From Bacteroidota bacterium (lineage in GTDB: Bacteria > Bacteroidota > Bacteroidia > NS11-12g > UBA955), in NCBI GenBank assembly GCA_030836345.1, contig JAURQA010000179.1, positions 1 through 5,059 on the forward strand: 5,059 bases of DNA, given 5' to 3'. This document shows positions 1 through 5,059 of the stretch, one piece after another. The notes under the pieces are model-generated. The model did no database searches and was not told where the DNA came from. It saw nothing but the letters and a program-made list of their open reading frames with translations. Every line of letters starts with the position of its first letter. The stretch's first letter is position 1. The position numbers and the translations under genes were made by a program.

Positions 1-981
1 GAGGCCATCAGCGGCTATGTCTATATGAGTCGTTCCATAAGCGCTGTTGTTCGCAATTTTATCTTTGCCATTATTCACAGTGATCAGATTCCTACTCAAA
101 CAGGTGGATGGAATATCTCCAGTAATATCAATATTTTTAGGCGAATTAGGAGTGGCATTCGAAACCATTATGCCATGCACTGCAAAACTATCTAAGTATG
201 CGCACCAAATGGGATTATCTACGGGAAACTCATCTTCTATACCAATAGACAAACTCACAATAGCCGTATTTATACCTTTGCTTCCATTGCTTTGATTATA
301 TATTTTTTTATTTGCTAAAATATACTCAAAGCAGTTGGCTACGGAGTAGTCTCCGCCAATATTTCTATAGCCAAAAGAGGATAAGTTGAGTAATTTAGTA
401 TTCCAATTAATTCCAGTTATTCCAGTATCATTATTCCCTCTAGCCCCAATAATACCGGCAATAGCAGTGCCATGAGTACCTCCATAGAGGCTATTTACTT
501 TTGCTGTGGAGTCTGCGCCATTCCATCCATAATAATCATCGATGTACCCATTTCCATCATCATCCATGCCGTTCCATTTAATTTCGCCGGCATTGATGTA
601 AATATTTTGTCTTAAATCTTCATGCAGGGTATCGATTCCGTCATCTACGATGGCTATAATGATCTCTTTTCCCGATCTGCTGAGGCCGCCAGTAAATTTA
701 TCCCAAACTTTTTCTATATTAATGGTCTTAAGATAGGTCTGTAAGTTTACATAGGCATCATTGCTGCTTGCTCTGCGCTGCAGGCGATGATTTTCTTGAA
801 AAATAGAGGCAGATGCAATTAAATGAGCATATGTTGTAGCATCTTCTATTTGACTGGTGTCTAGTTTTATTTTCTTTAAATGAGTCAACTCTTCTCCCTC
901 TTCCAAGTACAAATATTCGATTACTTGTGCTTGAACGAAATGAGAAATTAAAACTAAGCCTATGATTAATAGAAATCTCAA
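1..981 (-). CDS. Secreted subtilisin-like serine protease (S8 family), C-terminus cut off by the window edge
   Basis: This is the first 327 residues of a secreted subtilase that continues past base 1. Residues 1-18 form a signal peptide (hydrophobic core LLIIGLVLI, likely cleavage VQA|Q). Residues of about 19-95 look like a propeptide. The catalytic domain shows Asp113 in IAIVDDGID (codon 645-643), His170 in GTHGTAIAGIIGA, and the substrate-strand region VSLSIG at 242-247. The probable oxyanion-hole Asn279 is in SNATPN. The segment NGMDDDGNGYIDDYYGWNG (137-155) is typical of Bacteroidota S8 proteases. The catalytic Ser (GTSxAxP) should lie just beyond the left edge. The start is TTG at 981: an in-frame TGA at 987-985 bars any upstream start, and the first in-frame ATG is residue 139, inside the catalytic domain. 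The gene lies behind a terminator and so probably has its own promoter. Many relatives carry a C-terminal type IX secretion sorting domain, but that end cannot be seen here. The family call is firm; the substrate is unknown. Confidence 0.93.
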   Translation of the reverse strand, partial: MRFLLIIGLVLISHFVQAQVIEYLYLEEGEELTHLKKIKLDTSQIEDATTYAHLIASASIFQENHRLQRRASSNDAYVNLQTYLKTINIEKVWDKFTGGLSRSGKEIIIAIVDDGIDTLHEDLRQNIYINAGEIKWNGMDDDGNGYIDDYYGWNGADSTAKVNSLYGGTHGTAIAGIIGARGNNDTGITGINWNTKLLNLSSFGYRNIGGDYSVANCFEYILANKKIYNQSNGSKGINTAIVSLSIGIEDEFPVDNPIWCAYLDSFAVHGIMVSNATPNSPKNIDITGDIPSTCLSRNLITVNNGKDKIANNSAYGTTHIDIAADGL

Positions 982-989
982 ATCTCAAA
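976..989 (-). repeat. 7-base tandem repeat TTTGAGA x2 at the protease start codon
   Basis: Reading the minus strand, TTTGAGA occurs twice in direct succession (989-983 and 982-976), followed by TTTC. The second copy supplies the TTG start codon of the subtilase (981-979). The first copy supplies the in-frame TGA stop (987-985) that blocks a longer reading frame. The unit is not a multiple of three. Two copies of a 7-mer in AT-rich DNA can arise by chance. Confidence 0.6.
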
Positions 990-993
990 TATA
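986..993 (-). promoter_or_regulatory. Possible -7 promoter element (TAnnTTTG type) for the protease
   Basis: The minus strand reads TATATTTG, an exact match to the TAnnTTTG -7 element used by the Bacteroidota primary sigma factor. The upstream -33 element (TTTG/TTG) is weak: the nearest candidate is TATG at 1020-1017, 23 bases away, at the long end of the accepted spacing. If the element is used, transcription would start at about 981, on or next to the TTG start codon, giving a leaderless or nearly leaderless mRNA. The element overlaps the tandem repeat, so the match may be accidental. Confidence 0.25.
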
Positions 994-1027
994 CTTAAAT
1001 TGATGGTATTGGGAATCATAGTTAAGT

Positions 1028-1058
1028 AAAAAAGCCTTACACACAAGGCATAAGGCTT
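1028..1058 (-). terminator. Rho-independent terminator after the TPR gene
   Basis: A perfect 8-base-pair stem is formed by AAGCCTTA (1032-1039) and TAAGGCTT (1051-1058), with an 11-base loop. On the minus strand it is followed by a run of six T (1033-1028, two of them inside the stem). It starts 21 bases after the stop codon of the TPR gene and ends the mutS-to-TPR unit. A shorter alternative pairing, GCCTT 1034-1038 with AAGGC 1045-1049, is possible but weaker. The plus-strand side is also fairly T-rich, but no plus-strand gene needs it. Confidence 0.82.
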
Positions 1059-1078
1059 CATTTGTTGTTTTATTCTTA

Positions 1079-2755
1079 TTAATCTTCGCTTGATTGACTT
1101 GCATTCAAACGAGCAACATATTTTTCTAGTTGACCTAATGTTTGAATAGCATTTTCATCCTCTGGATCTACGCTAACGATGCTTTTAAAATGCTTCAACA
1201 TACCTTTCCAGTCTTTTCGTCTTTGGGCAGCACCAGCCAAAATTTGATAGGATTCTTTTATTTTAGATTTATTCTCTCTGAATTTCTCTGGGCTAAAGCT
1301 ATTTATCCATTTAGAGTAATTCATTTCTGCGTCTCCAGACACATCATTAGTATCCGTTTGCATAATGGTTCTAGCGATTAGATTATATGCTCCATAGTTT
1401 GTGCTGTCGTCTTTTAACATGCTTTTATATGAAGCTAATGCTTTTGAATACTGGCCTGTTTTACTATATCCAGAACCTAAATTAATCTTATCATTTAACG
1501 TAGAAAATCCATTTTTTGCCACCTTAAGTTCCATGAGCTCCACGTATTTAACATAGTTCTCATTTTGGTACATTATGTTAGCCACGGACTCAATAAGTGC
1601 TGCTTTTGTTTCAGAGGTATCTTTTATTGATTCAAGGTATAATCCTTCTGCTGCATCAAATTGACCTGTTCTCTGCAAGAGAGATGCTTTCTGAAATAGC
1701 TCATATTGTCCTAAGACTCTATTTTTTGGCTTAAACTCTTTGAGCTCCCAAAGTTCAAAATATCTCAATCCTTCTTGATTGTAAGCAATATCTTTTTTGT
1801 CTGCAGAAACGTGCGCAAGAGCAATTACTCCATACACATTTGCAAAATCTTTTTTCTCTAAGAGTGCTTTTCCTTCGGCAATGGCCGCGTCGTATTTTCC
1901 GTTGAGATACAAACTCGATACATAGGCTCTTCTGGCTGATAGGTTGTTATTCCTTTTAAGGTATTCTTCGAAATACTCCAATGCTTTGGTGTTTTGCTTT
2001 AAGTCACTCAAAATGGAACCCATAACACGATAGGCTGGAGCAAAATTCTCATCCTTTGCAATGGCTTCTTCAGCATACGTTTTAGCAACTTCTGGGTTAC
2101 CTGCTCTTCTAAAAACATCGGCTTGCTTAATCAGTGGAATCGGATCTGATTCGTTTAGTTGACCGGCAAGAATATATTGTTCCGTGGCTTTACTTGCATC
2201 TGACTTACGGCTTAGCATATAGGCATCTCCATAGAGTAGGGTAGTTTCAAATTGACTGGGCTTTAATGCTTTGGAATTTCCTAAATATTGCTCGGCCATT
2301 TTGCCCCAAAAAACAGAGTTTTTCTCGTCTTCGTTACCTTTATTAATGTAGGCTCGTCCAACTTCCCGGTTTAGTTCGGCTTTTAGTTTATTTTTTGATT
2401 GGGCTAAAGCAGCATCAAAATCTTGTCTTGCTCCATCTGCGTTGCCTTTCATTAGTTTAACGTATCCAACTCCTACTTGATTGATTTTACACTTGGGTGC
2501 ATTTACTAAACCCTCCTGAAACACTTTCATGGCTTGGTCGTAATCTCCACGTGTGGAGTGATTTAATCCCAATAGATAGTATGGTTGGTGGTCTTTTGGC
2601 TTAGCGTTAATGAGTTCTTTTAAAACCTTATCTGCGTCTTCATACATTTCGTTACGCATGAATTTTTGAGCCTCTTTGATGGATTGCGCTTGTGCAGCAA
2701 CTGAACTGAATACTAGAATGGCGCTTATTACAATATATTGAATGAATTTTTTCAT
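1079..2755 (-). CDS. Secreted tetratricopeptide-repeat (TPR) protein, likely periplasmic scaffold
   Basis: This is a complete 558-residue protein with a Sec signal peptide (MKKF start, hydrophobic stretch IVISAILVFSSVA, likely cleavage after residue 23 at AQA|Q), so it acts in the periplasm. The rest is nearly all helical TPR-type repeats. Clear TPR-like units lie at about 24-55, 57-90, 128-200, 204-237 (NPEVAKTYAEEAIAKD), 238-270 (TKALEYFEEYLKRN), 350-380 (GQFDAAEGLYLESIKD), 422-455 (GQYSKALASYKSMLKDD) and 501-533 (DWKGMLKHFKSIVSVDPED). The tail is short and acidic (SSED). There is no catalytic domain, so a protein-binding scaffold role is inferred. The ATG at 2755 is supported by the signal peptide and a purine-rich AGAGAAG just upstream. 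It follows the PstS-like gene after an 83-base spacer and is closed by a strong terminator. PstS-like/TPR pairs occur next to ExbB/ExbD/TonB genes in many Bacteroidota, which suggests, but does not prove, a link to TonB-dependent envelope energisation. The partner is unknown. Confidence 0.93.
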   Translation of the reverse strand: MKKFIQYIVISAILVFSSVAAQAQSIKEAQKFMRNEMYEDADKVLKELINAKPKDHQPYYLLGLNHSTRGDYDQAMKVFQEGLVNAPKCKINQVGVGYVKLMKGNADGARQDFDAALAQSKNKLKAELNREVGRAYINKGNEDEKNSVFWGKMAEQYLGNSKALKPSQFETTLLYGDAYMLSRKSDASKATEQYILAGQLNESDPIPLIKQADVFRRAGNPEVAKTYAEEAIAKDENFAPAYRVMGSILSDLKQNTKALEYFEEYLKRNNNLSARRAYVSSLYLNGKYDAAIAEGKALLEKKDFANVYGVIALAHVSADKKDIAYNQEGLRYFELWELKEFKPKNRVLGQYELFQKASLLQRTGQFDAAEGLYLESIKDTSETKAALIESVANIMYQNENYVKYVELMELKVAKNGFSTLNDKINLGSGYSKTGQYSKALASYKSMLKDDSTNYGAYNLIARTIMQTDTNDVSGDAEMNYSKWINSFSPEKFRENKSKIKESYQILAGAAQRRKDWKGMLKHFKSIVSVDPEDENAIQTLGQLEKYVARLNASQSSED

Positions 2756-2838
2756 CTTCTCTGCAAAAAAAATACTTTATTTCTAATTAAACTTTAAACT
2801 TCTTATAATATTATACAATTTGTGTTGAAAAAGTAAAC
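2756..2838 (-). other. AT-rich spacer between the PstS-like and TPR genes
   Basis: This 83-base gap is very AT-rich. It holds a perfect 12-base palindrome, TATAATATTATA (2804-2815), a short direct repeat of AAGTTTA (read on the minus strand, about 2788-2801), and an 8-base T run just before the TPR gene. I see no GC-rich hairpin that would terminate transcription, so read-through from the PstS-like gene is likely. No exact TAnnTTTG element is present. The AT-rich palindrome could be part of an internal promoter, but the evidence is weak. Confidence 0.4.
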
Positions 2839-3702
2839 TTAATTGGCAATCAAAATGTCTCTTTCCCTATTCCTCACTGCGTACCAGCCCATTTTCTTAA
2901 AAATTAATTGACCTCTATCTGACAACATAAATCCAGCTAGCCCGGTTCCTAAGCCACTTTTTCCTTGGGCGTCATGGAGGTATATTTCCTGAACTAAGGG
3001 GTATTTTAACCCTTTCATATTTGGGGTTGCAGCGGAGTATAATTGTTGATCTTGGTTGCTCCGGATGGGAATAGCCTTAATGCGGTACAAGTTTTTTTTC
3101 TTGCGGTTACTTGTTTCATCTATTAGATAATCTACAGGAACAAGCCCTATTACATTTATGTTGGTTGCAACCTTGTTTATTAGTTCAGTTTCTGAGCCCG
3201 CTCTTTTTACTTTTGGACTGCCCAAAGTGCGCTTGAGGTAGGAATAAATAGAACTATTGCCATCTGCTATGAGCAGGGAGTATGATTCAGTTTCTTCCAA
3301 GTCTCCCTCAATAAATTTTTTAAGATCGTTTTGATTTAAACTTACCAAAGGGTTTGAGGGATGCGTAATTATGGCGATGCTTTTTGCTGAAATAAGATAG
3401 GAACGTAATTTTACATTACGAGCATTAATACTATTTTGTTCCTCAGGAGTGAGATTCCTATCACAAATGAGCACTCGCGCACTATCTGCTAAAAATTGAC
3501 CTATCGCGTAGTTTTCAGGAATAAAAGATAAGTTAATGCCCGCTTTCGGATAATCATTGTTAAATATATCCAACTGCTGTGTTATCGCAACCGAGTCGCT
3601 GCTTTCCACAAGAATGGTGGTGTCTCCTGAAATAAGACTCTCACCTTCTTTCTGGGAACAAGAACTTAAGAATAATAGAGTTACTATGAATGCAAATCTC
3701 AT
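2839..3702 (-). CDS. PstS-like periplasmic substrate-binding lipoprotein (PBP superfamily)
   Basis: This is a complete 287-residue lipoprotein. Residues 1-14 are a short signal with lipobox LSSC, lipidated at Cys15, followed by SQKEGE. The body follows the order of PstS-type binding proteins. A first strand and loop (TILVESSDSV, 29-38) lead to FNNDYP. ARVLICDRNLTPEE (75-88) sits where PstS has its S-R-P-L-T-x-E-E stretch. IAIITHPSNPLVSLNQNDL (109-127) matches the 'vvvnpxNPvxsLtxxqL' strand and helix. DGNSSIYSYL (147-156) replaces the usual SGT phosphate loop, and IGLVPVDYL (185-193) matches the 'IGYvgxxyl' strand. The end, GFMLSDRGQLIFKKMGWYAVR, is the typical C-terminal helix. Several phosphate-contacting residues are missing, so phosphate binding is doubtful. 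No pstC, pstA or pstB is visible nearby. The ATG overlaps the upstream stop (ATGA, 3702-3699), so translation is probably coupled to the small membrane protein. Family assignment is good; ligand and partner are unknown. Confidence 0.86.
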   Translation of the reverse strand: MRFAFIVTLLFLSSCSQKEGESLISGDTTILVESSDSVAITQQLDIFNNDYPKAGINLSFIPENYAIGQFLADSARVLICDRNLTPEEQNSINARNVKLRSYLISAKSIAIITHPSNPLVSLNQNDLKKFIEGDLEETESYSLLIADGNSSIYSYLKRTLGSPKVKRAGSETELINKVATNINVIGLVPVDYLIDETSNRKKKNLYRIKAIPIRSNQDQQLYSAATPNMKGLKYPLVQEIYLHDAQGKSGLGTGLAGFMLSDRGQLIFKKMGWYAVRNRERDILIAN

Positions 3703-3710
3703 TTTTTTCT
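3699..3710 (-). promoter_or_regulatory. Stop/start overlap with A7 slippery run
   Basis: The minus strand reads AGA AAA AAA TGA at the end of the small membrane protein. The last A of the run together with TG makes the ATG of the PstS-like gene. The heptamer A AAA AAA (3708-3702) is in the X XXY YYZ phase and is followed at once by the TGA stop. The downstream gene is in the -1 frame. Ordinary coupled re-initiation is the simplest reading; a -1 slip would join the two proteins. Confidence 0.4.
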
Positions 3711-3893
3711 GAATAATTGGAAGGCCTTAAAACCGCGCATTAACCCGAGGATAATGAGGGATACTCCAAAGAAGGTAAAGAACTCTTTTCCTAGTGTGGA
3801 GTTTGTTGAGTTGAAATACATGAGTAGGTAAATTCCGAATCCAATGAATAGGATGGTGAAAAGTGCGTAATATAAAAATCCTAATTTTGGCAT
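3699..3893 (-). CDS. Small two-helix membrane protein of unknown function, between mutS and the PstS-like gene
   Basis: I do not recognise this 64-residue protein. It has two hydrophobic segments, about residues 7-27 (YYALFTILFIGFGIYLLMYF) and 38-54 (FFTFFGVSLIILGLMRG), joined by a short polar loop with NSTNSTLGKE. It ends in a basic tail (FKAFQLFRKK), which by the positive-inside rule suggests a cytoplasmic C-terminus and therefore a cytoplasmic N-terminus. The frame is supported by its fit between its neighbours: its ATG shares one base with the mutS stop (TAATG at 3893), and its TGA overlaps the next ATG by four bases. Such tight packing argues for a real, translationally coupled gene in the mutS transcript. 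Its last codons and stop, AGA AAA AAA TGA, form a possible slippery site. It could be an inner-membrane partner of the downstream lipoprotein, but that rests on position alone. Confidence 0.75.
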   Translation of the reverse strand: MPKLGFLYYALFTILFIGFGIYLLMYFNSTNSTLGKEFFTFFGVSLIILGLMRGFKAFQLFRKK

Positions 3894-5059
3894 TATTCGT
3901 TTAACATGTTTTTTAGTTCTTGTACTTTGAGTAAAGCATCAATGGGGGAAATAGCATTTACGTCTATCTTACTCAAAGAGTCTTTTATTTTTTTTACTTT
4001 TGGGTCTTCTGTTTGAAACATGTTTAGCTGGTAAACATCAACTGCATCCGTATCTTTTAGAGTTTCTCTTCTGGATACTTGTGAGCGATCAGCTTCTAGG
4101 CTATTTAAAATTTCACTGGCTCTAAGAAGAACCTTATTGGGAATACCTGCCATTTGGGCTACATGAATCCCAAAACTATTTTCACTCCCTCCTTTGACCA
4201 ATTTTCTCAAAAATATAATTTTACCGGCTGTTTCTTTTACAGATATATGATAGTTTGATATCCCTTCCATTTTATCCTCTAGCTCGTTGAGTTCGTGATA
4301 ATGGGTGGCAAATAGGGTTTTAGGTTTGTTTGGATGGCTTTGAAGGTATTCTACAATACTCCAGGCTAAGCTTACTCCATCATAGGTACTGGTTCCTCGG
4401 CCTATTTCATCAAGAATAACCAAGCTGTTGTCTCCAACATTATTCAAAATACTGGCAGTTTCTAGCATTTCAACCATAAAAGTACTTTCGCCCTGCGAAA
4501 TATTATCACTTGCGCCTACTCGGCTGTATACCTTATCAAAAACTCCTATACTGGCTGCCGAGCAAGGAACAAAACATCCCATTTGAGCCATTAAGATACT
4601 TAGTGCCGTTTGTCTCAACAAAGCAGACTTTCCACTCATGTTGGGACCTGTGACGATAAGCAGTCGATCCCCCTCATCATTGACCTTAATGGTATTGGGA
4701 ATATAATGCTCATCTGGCGGCATAAGAGCTTCTATAACAGGGTGTCTGCAGTTCACTAGTTTTAAATTTCGTGATGTATTAATTTCGGGTTTTGAGTAAT
4801 TATTCTCTAAAGAAATGGTAGCAAAACTCATTAAACAATCTAGCTGAGCAAGTATTTTAGCATTGCCTTGCACGGGTTCAACAAAGTCTTGAAGTTTTAA
4901 AAGAAAATTAAGCCACAAGGAACTTTCTACTTGGTTCAGTTGGTCTTGTGCGTTAAGGATTTTTTCTTCGTATTCCTTCAGCTCTTCCGTAATATACCTT
5001 TCTGCATTAGTGAGGGTTTGCTTGCGCACCCATTCTTCTGGTACCTTATCTTTATTAGC
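3893..5059 (-). CDS. mutS: DNA mismatch repair ATPase MutS, C-terminal part (5' end outside the window)
   Basis: The window holds the last 388 residues of MutS, under half of the usual length of about 860. The frame is open to the right edge, so the gene starts outside; the GTG at 5029 is only an internal codon, since the upstream residues NKDKVPEEW are conserved MutS sequence. Numbering from the window edge: end of the lever and clamp helices at about 1-85, Walker A GPNMSGKS at 138-145 (bases 4648-4625), the ABC-type signature region SQGESTFMVEM at 188-198, Walker B LVILDEIGRGTSTYDG at 213-228, and the His-loop FATHYHEL at 250-257. FGIHVAQMAGIP leads to the dimerisation helices. QLNMF at 344-348 looks like a beta-clamp-binding motif, and the last 25 residues match the C-terminal oligomerisation element (IDVNAISPIDAL). 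All ATPase motifs are intact, so this is MutS1 mismatch recognition, working with MutL in the cytoplasm on the chromosome. An A8 run (3995-3988) lies near the 3' end. The stop shares one base with the next ATG. Confidence 0.97.
   Translation of the reverse strand, partial: ANKDKVPEEWVRKQTLTNAERYITEELKEYEEKILNAQDQLNQVESSLWLNFLLKLQDFVEPVQGNAKILAQLDCLMSFATISLENNYSKPEINTSRNLKLVNCRHPVIEALMPPDEHYIPNTIKVNDEGDRLLIVTGPNMSGKSALLRQTALSILMAQMGCFVPCSAASIGVFDKVYSRVGASDNISQGESTFMVEMLETASILNNVGDNSLVILDEIGRGTSTYDGVSLAWSIVEYLQSHPNKPKTLFATHYHELNELEDKMEGISNYHISVKETAGKIIFLRKLVKGGSENSFGIHVAQMAGIPNKVLLRASEILNSLEADRSQVSRRETLKDTDAVDVYQLNMFQTEDPKVKKIKDSLSKIDVNAISPIDALLKVQELKNMLNE

Noticed and set aside
47..295. Open frame on the plus strand, 82 codons
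   Set aside because: It lies antisense inside the subtilase gene, whose translation is strongly supported by catalytic motifs. The plus-strand product has no recognisable motif.
758..988. Minus-strand open frame of 76 codons starting at TTG 988
   Set aside because: It is a shifted frame over the 5' part of the subtilase. Its product is a low-quality Ser/Arg/Asn-rich sequence, while the frame from TTG 981 gives a signal peptide and a continuous protease.
1040..1050. Repeat or attachment-site core around the AAGGC copies in the terminator loop
   Set aside because: The two AAGGC copies are explained by the terminator stem and a chance alternative pairing. No integrase or second copy is in view.
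1142..1381. Open frame on the plus strand, 79 codons
   Set aside because: It is antisense to the 3' part of the TPR gene, with no promoter-like box, ribosome site or family resemblance.
2804..2815. 12-base palindrome TATAATATTATA as an operator
   Set aside because: It is made only of A and T in an AT-rich spacer, where such palindromes are common, and no second copy or known binding consensus is present.
3092..3099. A8 run with an in-phase A AAA AAC heptamer inside the PstS-like gene
   Set aside because: It lies in a Lys-rich surface segment (RKKKN) of an AT-rich gene. A -1 slip gives only a short out-of-frame tail, and I see no stimulatory hairpin, so programmed frameshifting is unlikely.
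3893..5029. A complete short MutS-like protein starting at GTG 5029
   Set aside because: The frame stays open to the window edge and the residues upstream of the GTG are conserved MutS sequence, so this is a full-length mutS cut by the window and not a short paralogue.

Overview
The window is an AT-rich stretch of a Bacteroidota chromosome, most likely Flavobacteriales or a close relative. The evidence is the MutS sequence type (GPNMSGKSALLRQTAL around the Walker A motif), a subtilase with the DDDGNGYIDD insert common in this phylum, a PstS-like lipoprotein followed by a periplasmic TPR protein, and the lack of strong Shine-Dalgarno sequences. The lineage call is inference from protein style, not from a marker gene.

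All five genes lie on the minus strand, so transcription runs from right to left. At the right edge is the 3' part of mutS (3893-5059; the 5' half is outside the window). It is followed with no gap by a 64-residue two-helix membrane protein (3699-3893, TAATG junction) and a PstS-like substrate-binding lipoprotein (2839-3702, ATGA junction). After an 83-base AT-rich spacer comes a secreted 558-residue TPR protein (1079-2755). A clear rho-independent terminator (1028-1058) closes this unit. A secreted S8 subtilisin-like protease then begins at 981, from a TTG codon, and runs off the left edge before its catalytic serine.

Functionally, mutS is a mismatch-repair housekeeping gene. The downstream genes encode cell-envelope proteins: a small inner-membrane protein, a lipoprotein with a degenerate phosphate-binding fold, and a periplasmic TPR scaffold. 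In many Bacteroidota a PstS-like/TPR pair sits behind exbB-exbD-exbD-tonB; here it sits behind mutS. The most interesting points are this relocated envelope module, an A7 slippery run exactly at the stop/start overlap of the small membrane protein and the PstS-like gene, and the TTG start of the protease inside a 7-base tandem repeat. I see no mobile element, CRISPR array, tRNA or rRNA, and no plus-strand gene I believe in. No entirely new system is evident.
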